A model generated the notes under the pieces. That model saw only the letters and a list, made by a program, of their open reading frames with translations, was not told the origin of the DNA and did not search any database. A stretch of DNA of 64,000 bases, from contig JBMHDH010000071.1 of the NCBI GenBank assembly GCA_049889495.1, positions 12,818 through 76,817 of the forward strand, given 5' to 3'. Origin of the DNA: UBA685 sp049889495 (GTDB lineage: Bacteria; Pseudomonadota; Alphaproteobacteria; Puniceispirillales; Puniceispirillaceae). The position numbers and the translations under genes are program-made. Each line of letters opens with the position of its first letter. Position 1 is the first letter of the stretch. Positions 43,653 through 52,648 of the stretch are shown piece after piece.

Positions 43653-44516
43653 TCGGCCATCCATAACCGCCAACCCAATGGCAATGACGACAAACCCTAT
43701 AAGGGCTTCGACTGGCAAATATTGCGCCAACACAAGACCGTCAAGCAACACAGCAAAAACAGGCACAATGATTGTCACCAACATCAAATTGGATGCCCCT
43801 GCCAAGGCTAAAATCTTAAAATATAAAAGATAGGCGCCAGCCGTGCCAATCACCCCAAGGCCAATCGCGACGATGATCATAGTGCCATCAAGCGCGAAAT
43901 GCGGCACCCCTTCTTTGATCAGCATCACAGGCAATAACAACAAGCTGGCCGTTGCCATCATCCCAAAGGCGGTAACTGCCCCGTGATAGCCTTGCAAGCG
44001 TAATTTCCCCCATACAGAGGCAAAGGCATAGGATAAGGTTGCCAAAATCACAGCCAATTGACCAATGGATGTGAAATCCAGCGCAAGCAATTCTGTTGGC
44101 CCTGCGACAATCACAACCCCGCTTATGCCAATCAGCACCCCTAGAAAACGTGACCAGCTCAGCCTTTCATCTGCGATAAATAGCGCAGCAACCACGACCC
44201 CAAAAAAGGCGGTATTGGCATTGATGATTGATGCCATGCCACCTGTGATAAATAACTGCCCATAGGCAATCAGTGAAAAAGGAATGGCGTTATTTAACGC
44301 GCCCATAAGGGTCACTGGCGTCCAGAATTTCAGGCTTTTTGGCAAGGAAATTTTTGCAAGACGCAAATAGAAAAACAGCGTCAGCGCGCCAATTAACACG
44401 CGGAAAAACACAAGGCTTACAGGCCCCATCACCACCAAAGCCATTTCGATAAACAGAAAAGACGCGCCCCAAATCACGGATAACAGCATCAACAATGCCC
44501 ATGCTTGCTTAGACAA
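43623..44516 (-). CDS. EamA/DMT-family drug/metabolite transporter
   Basis: 297 residues with ten predicted membrane spans in two EamA repeats (about 5-135 and 148-290). VIWGASFLFIEMALVVMGP is typical of the first repeat. The start is TTG at 44516, chosen because GGGAGGG lies seven bases upstream; the first ATG is nine codons later. Such permeases export amino acids, metabolites or drugs; substrate unknown. Its end overlaps azlD by 30 bases on the opposite strand. Upstream, the TSUP gene follows on the same strand after about 35 bases. Confidence 0.87.
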   Translation of the reverse strand: MSKQAWALLMLLSVIWGASFLFIEMALVVMGPVSLVFFRVLIGALTLFFYLRLAKISLPKSLKFWTPVTLMGALNNAIPFSLIAYGQLFITGGMASIINANTAFFGVVVAALFIADERLSWSRFLGVLIGISGVVIVAGPTELLALDFTSIGQLAVILATLSYAFASVWGKLRLQGYHGAVTAFGMMATASLLLLPVMLIKEGVPHFALDGTMIIVAIGLGVIGTAGAYLLYFKILALAGASNLMLVTIIVPVFAVLLDGLVLAQYLPVEALIGFVVIAIGLAVMDGRLGQKIIKRP

Positions 44517-44551
44517 AGATCGTCCCTCCCCAACGCTGATGGAAAATTATG

Positions 44552-45295
44552 CTAGTTAAAGGCCACAAGCATCATTCTGACACCCATAAGAAAGAAAAAC
44601 CAGAGCAATATCTGTCTGAAACGGGTTTGTTCTACCTTGCCACGCAACGCCTCACCAATCCGAAACCCAAGCAAGGCGGCCACGGTGCCAATGGCGGCAG
44701 GACCCAAGACGGCCATGGTGACAAGGCCTGTTGCGATATAACCGACTGCCAGCGGCACACATCCCACAAGAAGCAAGAAACCAGACGCATCAACAAAGGC
44801 TTTTGGCGTTAAATTTTTAGAGATCAAATAAATCACCAAGGGCACAGCCCACATGGAGGTCAAAGCCCCCATCAGACCTGCTGAAACCCCCAAAACCACT
44901 TGCCAGATTTTATCTTTTTCAGGCGATAGCTTAATCGGCTTTCCGATCAGATTATAGACGGCAAACACCATCACTGTTACCGCCACAATCAGGCGCAAGG
45001 CATCTTCAGGCACTTGTGCCGTCACAAATGAAAACCCAAAAATGCTAACTGTTAATGCCACCGCAAATAAGCCATATCGCCGAACAAGATCTGGCAAATC
45101 ATCCACTTTTGAGACCTGGACCAAATTGGTCAACAACATCGGGATCAAATTCACAGCCAAGGCTTGTAAGGGGGATAAAAAAAACGTCATCAAGGTGATC
45201 GCAGTGGTCGGCAGGCCAAGCCCCAAAAATCCCTTTATGGTGCCAGCCACCAAATAACAAGCCGCCACAAAGACACATACCTCCCAAACCGCCAT
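44552..45295 (-). CDS. TSUP (TauE/SafE) family anion permease
   Basis: 247 residues with about eight spans in two similar halves. The first half has GTIKGFLGLGLPTTAITLMT and the second AGLMGALTSMWAVPLVIYL; both are the TauE/SafE signature. Family members move sulfite, sulfoacetate or other organosulfur anions across the inner membrane. Xsc releases sulfite in this genome, so a sulfite exporter role is attractive, but the gene is 16 kb from xsc and not in a sulfonate operon. Its start overlaps the phhB stop by one base (TAATG), suggesting coupling with phhB. Confidence 0.85.
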   Translation of the reverse strand: MAVWEVCVFVAACYLVAGTIKGFLGLGLPTTAITLMTFFLSPLQALAVNLIPMLLTNLVQVSKVDDLPDLVRRYGLFAVALTVSIFGFSFVTAQVPEDALRLIVAVTVMVFAVYNLIGKPIKLSPEKDKIWQVVLGVSAGLMGALTSMWAVPLVIYLISKNLTPKAFVDASGFLLLVGCVPLAVGYIATGLVTMAVLGPAAIGTVAALLGFRIGEALRGKVEQTRFRQILLWFFFLMGVRMMLVAFN

Positions 45296-45624
45296 TATAA
45301 TGCTTTCTGGGCGAGGAATTCAGCGTGATAATCACGCGCTGTTTTCACAATAATCTCAGCCAATTTTTCATCTAATTCTGTGAGCCCGCCCACATCATGG
45401 GTGGTCAAAGTGATCGTCACATCACGATAGACATTATACCAATTCGGGTGATGATCTAGCACCTCTGCTGCGATCGCAATTTCTGACATAAAGGCAAAGG
45501 CACGTTTGAAAGTGGCAAATCGCAATTTGATTGAAATTGCGGTGCCATCCTTCACAAGATGCCAATCTGGATAAAGGCTGATAAGCTGTGATATCTGATC
45601 CTTATGATAGATCGTTGGGCGCAT
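45295..45624 (-). CDS. phhB: Pterin-4a-carbinolamine dehydratase
   Basis: 109 residues. EVLDHHPNWYNVYRDVTITL near residue 56-75 carries the active site HHP of the PCD/DCoH family, and the C-terminal LDEKLAEIIVKTAR is standard. It dehydrates 4a-hydroxytetrahydrobiopterin, usually for phenylalanine hydroxylase. No phhA is in this window; the protein could serve molybdopterin or other pterin recycling. The stop overlaps the start of the TSUP gene by one base. Divergent from the flavodoxin-like gene at 45698. Confidence 0.93.
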   Translation of the reverse strand: MRPTIYHKDQISQLISLYPDWHLVKDGTAISIKLRFATFKRAFAFMSEIAIAAEVLDHHPNWYNVYRDVTITLTTHDVGGLTELDEKLAEIIVKTARDYHAEFLAQKAL

Positions 45625-45697
45625 GCGATTTTGCCTTTTGTCAAAAGCCTCTTTATGGTGAGGGCATCATTGATCTTAAAAAAAATAGCATAACTTT

Positions 45698-46156
45698 ATG
45701 AAATTTTTGTTTATTGCACAAACACCATCTGAAAACACCAAGGCCATCGCCAAAACGGCCCTTGCGGCCATGCAAGATCATGCCAGCGAGGCCAGCTACA
45801 TCCTCTTTCAATCACCCACGCAAATAAAGGCCAGTGATATTGATGATATAGATGGGCTGATCCTAGGCACATTAGAGAATATTGGTGCGTTATCTGGCCT
45901 GACCAAAGATATGTTTGATCGTTGTTACAATGACTGGCTAGATCGCAAACAAGGATTGCCTGTTGCCTTTTATATCAGAGCTGGCCTTGATGGCACCGCG
46001 ACAAGCCGCACCTTAAACAGCTATGCAAAAGCGTTATCATGGCGGCTCATTGCCCCGCCCCTTATCCTCCATGGCAGCTATGATGATCAGATGCCATCAG
46101 ATGCTGCCGCTTTGGCCGCTGGCTTGATTGCGGGTGTTGAAGCTGGCATTTTTTAA
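45698..46156 (+). CDS. Flavodoxin-like protein
   Basis: 152 residues. KFLFIAQTPSENTKAIAKTA matches the FMN-phosphate loop (S-x-T-x-N/T-x-x-x-A), ILGTLENIGALSGLTKDMFD resembles the 50s loop, and GLPVAFYIRAGLDGTA the 90s loop. It has the short-chain flavodoxin or WrbA/NAD(P)H oxidoreductase look, probably a cytosolic electron carrier or reductase. Family members cannot be told apart here. It is followed by yciB after 56 bases on the same strand. No membrane signal. Confidence 0.7.
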   Translation: MKFLFIAQTPSENTKAIAKTALAAMQDHASEASYILFQSPTQIKASDIDDIDGLILGTLENIGALSGLTKDMFDRCYNDWLDRKQGLPVAFYIRAGLDGTATSRTLNSYAKALSWRLIAPPLILHGSYDDQMPSDAAALAAGLIAGVEAGIF

Positions 46157-46212
46157 TCTATCTTTCCGCGCGTAACAAAAAAGAGGCCACCGCATATGAG
46201 ATTCCACCCCTC

Positions 46213-46752
46213 ATGAGATTATTATCATTTTTTGCCGAAATTGCCCCGCTTTGCGCGCTTTTTATTGGCACAGAGTTATATGATATCTTTATTGGTGCGC
46301 TTGCATCTGTGATTGTGGCCGCCCTTGTTTTGGTGCTGACCTATCTTCGGGAAAAGCGCGTGGCGCGTTTTGCGATATTTTCCGTTGCCTTATCAACGCT
46401 TTTTACCATCGCTGCTTTTTTGGCTGGCGAAAGCGTCTTTATCAAGATCCAACCAACCCTCTTTAACCTCAGCTTTGGTGCGGTATTGCTTGGCGGGCGT
46501 CTATTTGGCTTGCCAATGATGAAACGGTTTTTTGGCACGCAATTCTTTTTAACAGATCAGGCATGGCTGACCTTGACCACAAGATGGGGGCTTTTCATGT
46601 TTGTGCTTGCCCTTGGCAATGAATGGGCATGGCGCAGCTTAAGTGATGAAGGCTGGGTCAGCTTTAAATTATTCATCGTCGCACCTGCCACGGCCTTATT
46701 CATGGCAGCCCAAATCCCGATCACTTTGCGCTCGCGCATCACCCCTTCTTGA
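46213..46752 (+). CDS. YciB/IspZ family inner-membrane protein
   Basis: 179 residues with five hydrophobic spans. The family signature KIQPTLFNLSFGAVLLGGRL lies near residue 76-95, and TRWGLFMFVLALGNEWAWR near 122-140 (usual form R..LFF...A..NEW). The protein acts in septation and envelope integrity and is associated with cell division. The 46213 ATG is at TCATGAGATTATTATC; an upstream ATG at 46196 is out of frame. Convergent with the GST gene; its TGA at 46750-46752 abuts the GST stop. Length is normal for the family. Confidence 0.87.
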   Translation: MRLLSFFAEIAPLCALFIGTELYDIFIGALASVIVAALVLVLTYLREKRVARFAIFSVALSTLFTIAAFLAGESVFIKIQPTLFNLSFGAVLLGGRLFGLPMMKRFFGTQFFLTDQAWLTLTTRWGLFMFVLALGNEWAWRSLSDEGWVSFKLFIVAPATALFMAAQIPITLRSRITPS

Positions 46753-47667
46753 TTATCCCTTCTTGATTAAATAGCCAAGAACAGGCAAATGAAGCGCAAC
46801 ATGCCCCACCGCCTCATGATGCAAATCAAGTGACACTCTTGTCGCATCAAGATAACGAAGCGTGCCAGTGACATCAGGATCAGCCGTCTGGCCATATTGG
46901 CGAATGACCACCTGATCTCCCACCGCAAGATTATCTGGATTATGCCCAAAAATCCCGCTTGGGCTTGTCGGTGTTGCGTCTTTTGCAATCGCAAGGGCTT
47001 GTTCACCTGTGATATCAGTGGCACTGCCTTGGCCAAGGGCTTCGACCTTTTCATTAATCGCTAAAAGTGCCTTAAAAGGTGCTAAAAAGGCGGGGCCGCC
47101 ATCCCATCTGCCATTAATAAACCACAACAAATAATGCAGATTCGCATCAGCTTGGCTAGGGGCATCCCCAAATAAGAAATCACCGCTATTTTGGGCATGA
47201 GCCTCTAGCAGTGACAAACCAGCATAAAGCTGGGTTTCAATCGCTGGCAAATTGGCCACCATGCTCTCTTTCGTCCATCCTTGATCAAAATACAGACTGG
47301 CTCTGTCTTTGATAAATTCAGGCGGGGCACCATCCATGGCATTCACAAGCACAATGCGCAATGCCAAATTAAACAAAACCGTTTCTGACCAGCTGGCCAT
47401 TGCCATGGAAAGGCCTGTGACCAATTGTGGCTCTTTAATCTCTTCATCCAATAACCGAAAGATATTTTGGCTATCGCCATAAATATCGGCGCCCACTTGT
47501 GCCACAGGTGTCCGCCGATAGCCCCCTGTTAAGGGCATCAAAAGCGGCTTTGGCGGTACTCTTGGGATTTCAACTGACTGCCAAGATAAGGATTTCATGC
47601 CAAACCCCACACGCACCTTTTGTGCAACAGGTGATTGGGGGTAATGATGAAAAATAATATCAGACAT
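46753..47667 (-). CDS. Glutathione S-transferase family protein with C-terminal extension
   Basis: 304 residues from the ATG at 47667, supported by GAGG six bases upstream; an earlier start four codons away is unlikely. An N-terminal thioredoxin-fold domain (FHHYPQSPVAQKVRVGFGM near residue 5-23, with SP in place of a Cys/Ser start) and a helical C-terminal domain (about 85-225) are followed by a ~75-residue tail from about 230, with GDQVVIRQYGQTADPDVTGT and a beta-rich look. That tail is absent from normal GSTs (about 200-220 residues). Likely cytosolic. Role unknown; the family includes stress and degradation enzymes. Confidence 0.78.
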   Translation of the reverse strand: MSDIIFHHYPQSPVAQKVRVGFGMKSLSWQSVEIPRVPPKPLLMPLTGGYRRTPVAQVGADIYGDSQNIFRLLDEEIKEPQLVTGLSMAMASWSETVLFNLALRIVLVNAMDGAPPEFIKDRASLYFDQGWTKESMVANLPAIETQLYAGLSLLEAHAQNSGDFLFGDAPSQADANLHYLLWFINGRWDGGPAFLAPFKALLAINEKVEALGQGSATDITGEQALAIAKDATPTSPSGIFGHNPDNLAVGDQVVIRQYGQTADPDVTGTLRYLDATRVSLDLHHEAVGHVALHLPVLGYLIKKG

Positions 47668-47728
47668 GTTCTGCCTCATTTATGAAAAAGGATAAGGTAT
47701 AAAAAACGATAAGGATACCAACAGGCGG

Positions 47729-48379
47729 TTACTGAGATGGCATAGATTGCAACCAAACCCGCCCAGGGCCCGTCAGAGACGCCACATATTGCCCATTGGC
47801 CAATTGTTCCAATTCAAACCCAATAGAGGGTGCCATCGCCGCCAAGGCGCGCGCATCCACTTGCAACACATCATCATCATCTAAGGTTAACGGGAATAAA
47901 TCACCACTCATAAAGGCAACAACCGTGCCTTCCCCTGTGACTTGATAAAGCTGATACGGGCCTGCTAGCCCCTCTAATTCCACATCAACCACAAGCGATA
48001 ATGCCACATCATGTGTCACAGCAAATAAGCTCGAAGATGACAGAATCAGACCGTTTTTATGGATCTGCATATGAAAAGCAATCAGCGAGCCAGTTGAGCT
48101 TGGTGACAGATACAGGATTTCATTTTCATTACTGTCATTGCGGTAATTATCAAGGCCTGTAAATTCTGCATGTGGTTCAACGGCAATCGCAGGGGCTTTT
48201 GCCAAAAACGCCCCTTTCGCGGCGGTAATCACACAATAAGCTGGGCAATCAAATTCAAGCGCAGGTGACGCGCCTTCAACAATACGATAGCTAGCGGTCA
48301 TACCCGCCTCATCAGATGCAGGCACAGTTTCATGTAACTCTTGATCATTTGTGTCTGGCAATTGTGGCTCATCACTCAT
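47729..48379 (-). CDS. AIM24-like (TIGR00266/DUF124) protein
   Basis: 216 residues, with an acidic N-terminal tail (about 1-30) and a beta-rich remainder. The C-terminal segment SLTGPGRVWLQSMPS near residue 200-214 is what I recognise as the last beta-strand of the AIM24/DUF124 family, whose members end in G-x-G-x-V-W/Y-L/I-Q. GEGTVVAFMSGDL and FAVTHDVALSL fit other strands. The family is conserved but its molecular role is unknown; yeast Aim24 supports mitochondrial membrane organisation. No membrane span. Moderate confidence, since only the C-terminal part is a clear match. Confidence 0.6.
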   Translation of the reverse strand: MSDEPQLPDTNDQELHETVPASDEAGMTASYRIVEGASPALEFDCPAYCVITAAKGAFLAKAPAIAVEPHAEFTGLDNYRNDSNENEILYLSPSSTGSLIAFHMQIHKNGLILSSSSLFAVTHDVALSLVVDVELEGLAGPYQLYQVTGEGTVVAFMSGDLFPLTLDDDDVLQVDARALAAMAPSIGFELEQLANGQYVASLTGPGRVWLQSMPSQ

Positions 48380-48565
48380 CTGGCGTCATCCAAATTGAAA
48401 TCTCTTTGTCTTACTATAGCTAGCATCGTGAACATGACAAAGCTTTCCTTTTACCAAAACAAGTAATTTATCTGTTTTTTGGGTAATCCTGTTGACGGCT
48501 TATGATCGTAGCAAAAGACAGTGACACAAAAACAGAAATTACGATTGTGATAAAGGAGCTTACGC

Positions 48566-49060
48566 ATGGCATATGCACAAATCAGTGATCAATCTCGCAT
48601 GGGCCCTTTATTGGCAATGGCCGCTTTGTTTATGATGCTGGTCTTTACCAGCACAGCTGAGGCAGCTGGCAGCTATAGCTCATCTTCAAAATCAGATAAA
48701 AATGATTTCATCACCAAGGCAGAATCACAAATTGCACAAAAAGCCTATGATAAGGCCCTGATTTTGCTGGATGCAGGCCTTAAAAAAGAGCCGAATAACG
48801 CAGATGGCTGGAATTTGAAAGGCTTTTCCCACCGCAAATTAGGGGCATATGAAGCAGCAAAAGCAGCCTATGACAAAGCCTTATCAATCAAGCCAAATCA
48901 TGAAAGAGCGATGGAATATCTTGGTGAGCTTTATCTTACGCTTGATGATTTGCCACAAGCAGAGGCCATGCTTGAAAAATTGGCCGCCAAATGTCTGTTT
49001 AACTGTAAATATCGTGACATGTTGGCAGATTCGATTGCGGCCTATAAGGCGGCAAATTAA
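48566..49060 (+). CDS. Secreted TPR-repeat protein
   Basis: 164 residues. A signal-like hydrophobic stretch (about 12-34, LLAMAALFMMLVFTSTAEAA) leads to a Ser-rich linker (SYSSSSKSDKND) and at least two TPR units: GWNLKGFSHRKLGAYEAAKA near residue 74 and KPNHERAMEYLGELYLTLDD near 111. An AAGGAG site precedes the ATG. The end has two Cys (CLFNCKYRDM), possibly a disulfide. It is probably periplasmic and mediates protein contact. Partner unknown. Convergent with the LldD-like gene. Confidence 0.8.
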   Translation: MAYAQISDQSRMGPLLAMAALFMMLVFTSTAEAAGSYSSSSKSDKNDFITKAESQIAQKAYDKALILLDAGLKKEPNNADGWNLKGFSHRKLGAYEAAKAAYDKALSIKPNHERAMEYLGELYLTLDDLPQAEAMLEKLAAKCLFNCKYRDMLADSIAAYKAAN

Positions 49061-49086
49061 CGCCATCTACTCACGCCATCAAACCA

Positions 49087-50259
49087 TCATTCAAACGGAT
49101 GACGGCTAGAGACGTGCGCCAATTCGTCGATGGTCTCCACACCAAGCTGGATCATCACATTTGACAATTCTTCCAGCAAAATATCACCCGCATGCTGAGC
49201 CCCCTTCTCGCCAAGGGCGGCAACGGCCATCAAAAAAGCCCTGCCAAGGAAACAGAAATCAGCCCCAAGCGCGATGGCTTTTGCGATATCAAGACCAGAG
49301 CGCAGACCACTATCAATCGCAAGGGTGACATCCTTGCCCAATTGACGGCGCAAGCTTGGCAATTGTGACAATGGCGATGGCGCCGCATCAAGCTGTCTTC
49401 CCCCATGATTGGAAATCACCAGCCCATCAAGGCCAGCATCAAGAGCCCGTTTGCAATCATCATAATGCAACGGGCCTTTCAAGAGCATCGGCCCATCCCA
49501 CATTTGGCGCAAATCATCCAAATAATCCCAAGTCAAAGAGCCATTTAACTGACTGCCAATATAGTGCGTGATGTTTGACAGCATCTCAGGCGGGGCATAA
49601 GGCTCCATATTACGAAAGCGGAATTTTCCGCCTTGGCGTAACACAGATAACGCCCAGCTTGGATGCAAGGCTGATTGCCATAAAACCTGCAAGGTGGGGC
49701 TTGCCTCAGAGCGTGAGCCAATCGGCGCCCCTGCGATCCGCATTTCTTCTCTGCGGCTTGGCCCTGGCACATCTGCCGTTAAAATTAATTTTGTAAAGCC
49801 TGCTTTTTTGGCGCGCGCCATTAAATCAATCGCAAGCTCTCTGTTATTTGGGGCATAAAGTTGGAAAAAGCCCTTTTCTTTGGCTATGGGGCCAATCTCT
49901 TCAATGCTGGCACCTGCGACCGTGCTTAGCCCATAGCCGAACCCAGCCTCTGCGGCGGCTTTTGCCAATGCTTTTTCTGACCCAGGCCAAATCAAAGATG
50001 ACAACCCAATCGGTGCGACTGAAAAAGGCGCAGAAAAATCGGTTCCCATAAAGGACATATCCAAATTTGTCGGCACACGCCCGCGCATAAAACGTGGCAC
50101 AAGCCGCACAGAATGGTAATCTGACACCGACCGATCACGTGCCACATTTTCGCCTGTCCCTGAAAATAAATAGGCCCCAACAAAGGGCGGTAATCTGCGC
50201 TTTGCACGTGCTTCAAGATCAGAGATTCGCGGGTATTTTTTCATATATTGTGACATCAT
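49087..50259 (-). CDS. FMN-dependent alpha-hydroxy acid dehydrogenase (LldD-like)
   Basis: 390 residues from the ATG at 50259, preceded by AAGAAG; a TTG at 50274 also exists. A TIM barrel with the family signature GLVISNHGGRQLDAAPSPL near residue 275-293, where His is the catalytic base and Arg binds the carboxylate. SVAPIGLSSLIWPGSEKALA near residue 82-101 is also typical, and FMN loops follow. Known substrates are L-lactate, glycolate, mandelate and other 2-hydroxy acids. It could be L-lactate dehydrogenase (cytochrome) but this is not proven; glcDEF already covers glycolate. Divergent from the DUF3179 gene. Confidence 0.9.
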   Translation of the reverse strand: MMSQYMKKYPRISDLEARAKRRLPPFVGAYLFSGTGENVARDRSVSDYHSVRLVPRFMRGRVPTNLDMSFMGTDFSAPFSVAPIGLSSLIWPGSEKALAKAAAEAGFGYGLSTVAGASIEEIGPIAKEKGFFQLYAPNNRELAIDLMARAKKAGFTKLILTADVPGPSRREEMRIAGAPIGSRSEASPTLQVLWQSALHPSWALSVLRQGGKFRFRNMEPYAPPEMLSNITHYIGSQLNGSLTWDYLDDLRQMWDGPMLLKGPLHYDDCKRALDAGLDGLVISNHGGRQLDAAPSPLSQLPSLRRQLGKDVTLAIDSGLRSGLDIAKAIALGADFCFLGRAFLMAVAALGEKGAQHAGDILLEELSNVMIQLGVETIDELAHVSSRHPFE

Positions 50260-50455
50260 GACACTTCTTAACAATGATCCTATGCAAATATGTGTTAAGG
50301 GATTGCGCTTGTCTCACGCGGCCCTATCATCTGCCTTAGGCGATAAAATTCCAGCAAAATTATAAAACATCTTAAACAAAGCACCAAGCTATGTTTTTGC
50401 CTTATGGATGCGAAAAAGCCTTTGTTGAAATCCTTAACGCCTATCATAATGATTT

Positions 50456-51535
50456 ATGGACCCTTTCAAGCAATTGATACCCTATAGACGCTTACTCATG
50501 ATTCCTTCTGTCATGATCTCTTCTGTCATGATGACAGCTTTCATGATGACAGCTTTGTTTTTGTCTTATGGCAATAGCGCACGCGCTGACACTGCTTTGC
50601 GGGAAAAAACAGCTTGTGTGCCGCCAACTTATCTTGCGCGAAGCTGGCCAGAGACCGATTTTTCAAAATGCACCATTGATTTGGGCGAGATCATATCTGG
50701 CGGCCCTGGCAAGGATGGCATACCGCCTCTTGATAGCCCACAATTTATCCCGCTTTCAGACGCCAATATCGCTGATCAGGAACCTGTCATATCCCTGCAT
50801 CAGAACGGCGTTGCCAAAGCTTATCCTTTGTCTATTTTAATCTGGCATGAGATTGTTAATGATGAGATTGCAGGATTGCCAGTGGCCGTGACCTATTGTC
50901 CTCTATGCAATACATCTGTTGTGTTTGACAGACGCCATCACGGCCAATTGCTTGATTTTGGCACCACAGGCAGTTTGCGTTATTCTGATCTGATTATGTA
51001 TGACAGGCAAACATCCAGCTTTTGGCAACAATATGCAGGCAACGCCATCGCAGGCGAACTTGCAGGCACAACGCTAACAATCATTCCCTCACGCCTTGAA
51101 AGTGTCTCTCAGTTTAAAGACAGGCACCCAACGGGCCAAATCTTGGCCATCCCCACAAATTTCCAGCGTCGCTATGGGGCCAACCCTTATGTCGGCTATG
51201 ACAGCTCTCTTTTTCCTTTTTTATTCACAGGCACTGTGCCAGATCATATTCCGCCGCTTGAACGGGTGGTGGTGTTTGGCGATACCGCGATGACTCTGTC
51301 TTATGTCAGGCAAAACGCCCCTGTCATCTATCAAGATTACCGCCTTGATTGGCAAGCTGGCCAAGCCTCGGCGCTAGATAGCGTGCAAATCGCAAATGGG
51401 CGGGATGTTGGCACTGTTACGGTTCAGCAAACCCAGCCTCATGGCACCCTGCAAGATGCGCCTTATAAGGTGACCTTTGCCTTTGTCTGGCATGCGTTTA
51501 ACCCTGATCAGCCCATTATCGGCCTAACACCTTAA
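50456..51535 (+). CDS. DUF3179 domain-containing exported protein
   Basis: 359 residues. A membrane/signal segment (about 16-42, rich in Met, Ile, Ser) ends near NSARA, then the DUF3179 core: AYPLSILIWHEIVNDEIAGL and VAVTYCPLCNTSVVFDR near residue 143-159, then FGTTGSLRYSDLIMYDRQTSSFWQQ. The conserved Cys pair in YCPLCNT may bind metal or form a disulfide. It is probably periplasmic or outer-leaflet lipoprotein-like. No function is established for the family. Divergent from the LldD-like gene; convergent with the D-2-hydroxyacid dehydrogenase (four-base overlap). Confidence 0.85.
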   Translation: MDPFKQLIPYRRLLMIPSVMISSVMMTAFMMTALFLSYGNSARADTALREKTACVPPTYLARSWPETDFSKCTIDLGEIISGGPGKDGIPPLDSPQFIPLSDANIADQEPVISLHQNGVAKAYPLSILIWHEIVNDEIAGLPVAVTYCPLCNTSVVFDRRHHGQLLDFGTTGSLRYSDLIMYDRQTSSFWQQYAGNAIAGELAGTTLTIIPSRLESVSQFKDRHPTGQILAIPTNFQRRYGANPYVGYDSSLFPFLFTGTVPDHIPPLERVVVFGDTAMTLSYVRQNAPVIYQDYRLDWQAGQASALDSVQIANGRDVGTVTVQQTQPHGTLQDAPYKVTFAFVWHAFNPDQPIIGLTP

Positions 51536-52482
51536 AAGCCGTCAAATTTTCTGATGGGTGTGCCAGCGATATAATGCGAAATCGTCTCCACCATTTCCGA
51601 ATAAAAGATCGCCATGGTTTGTTCTGTAACATAGCCGATATGCGGGGTGCATAATAAATTGGGAATCTGGCGCACAATATGATCACTAGGCACAGGTTCC
51701 GCATCATAGACATCTGTTGCCGCCGCGCGAATTTGCCCTGTCTGCAAAGCCTCTATTAACGCCTCTGTATCAATGATGGGCGCACGCGAGCTATTCACCA
51801 AACACGCGCTTTGTTTCATCATTGCCAATTCCTTCTTGCCAACCAAATGGCGCACACGATCTGATAATTTTAAATGGATCGATATATAATCTGAGGTGGC
51901 GAAAAAACGGTCCTTATCGACAAAACGCACGCCAGCGGCATCACATCTATCTTGGGTCAGGTTCTGTGACCATGCTTGCACATCCATGCCAAAGGCCTGA
52001 CCGAATTTTGCCAATTGCAAACCAAGACGACCAAGCCCCAAAATACCAAGCGTCGCGCCTCTTAAATCACGCCCTGTTGAGACTTGCCAGCCAGTGCTTG
52101 TCATAGATGTGGCATTGGCGAATAAATCACGCGCCAAAGTGCCAATTAAAATCATAGCCAATTCGGCTGTGGCATGGCCAGGACTGTGGGTGCCCATTAC
52201 CATGATACCAGCTTGCTTGGCGGCCTCCTGATCAATGGATTGATTATGCATGCCAGTTGTGACGATCGCTTTTAATTGGGGCAAAGCACTGATTAATGCG
52301 GCATCAAAAGGGGTGCGTTCACGCATAATGCCAATGATATGATAAGGGGCAAGCCGTTGAATGAGCGCCTCTCCTGTCAGCGTATCTTGATAAAAATCAA
52401 TCTGGTGATGCGCGGCAAGTTGATCCCAATTGGCACTTTTTGGCGCGTCATTTAACCAATCATCGATAATCGCGATTTTCAT
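51532..52482 (-). CDS. D-2-hydroxyacid dehydrogenase (NAD(P)-dependent)
   Basis: 316 residues. The catalytic domain flanks a Rossmann domain beginning LGILGLGRLGLQLAKFGQAF near residue 145-164 (GxGxxG). LVNSSRAPIIDTEALIEAL holds the conserved Arg, DVYDAEPVP the Glu and TPHIGYVTEQTM the His of the family triad. It reduces 2-oxo acids or oxidises D-2-hydroxyacids with NAD(P); members include SerA, glyoxylate reductase and D-lactate dehydrogenase. No ACT domain, so not a long SerA. Substrate unknown; the glycolate/hydroxyacid genes around it suggest glyoxylate or a related acid. Confidence 0.9.
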   Translation of the reverse strand: MKIAIIDDWLNDAPKSANWDQLAAHHQIDFYQDTLTGEALIQRLAPYHIIGIMRERTPFDAALISALPQLKAIVTTGMHNQSIDQEAAKQAGIMVMGTHSPGHATAELAMILIGTLARDLFANATSMTSTGWQVSTGRDLRGATLGILGLGRLGLQLAKFGQAFGMDVQAWSQNLTQDRCDAAGVRFVDKDRFFATSDYISIHLKLSDRVRHLVGKKELAMMKQSACLVNSSRAPIIDTEALIEALQTGQIRAAATDVYDAEPVPSDHIVRQIPNLLCTPHIGYVTEQTMAIFYSEMVETISHYIAGTPIRKFDGF

Positions 52483-52648
52483 GTGGAACCCCTTTTAAAA
52501 AACGTTTTATGTAATCAGATCGCAGGGCCGCTTTCTTCATAAATACAGATAAATAAGCATAGCGATCAGAAAAGAAACAGGCTTGCCTATTGGCTAAGCA
52601 ATGCATAAAGATATGAAGCATTACCACCCATAATCAAGAGACAATTTT

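Noticed and set aside
50267..50299. CTTAACA/TGTTAAG inverted repeat upstream of the LldD-like gene as an operator
   Set aside because: Arms are only seven bases with a 19-base spacer in A/T-rich DNA, and the position overlaps the likely ribosome site; chance is likely.
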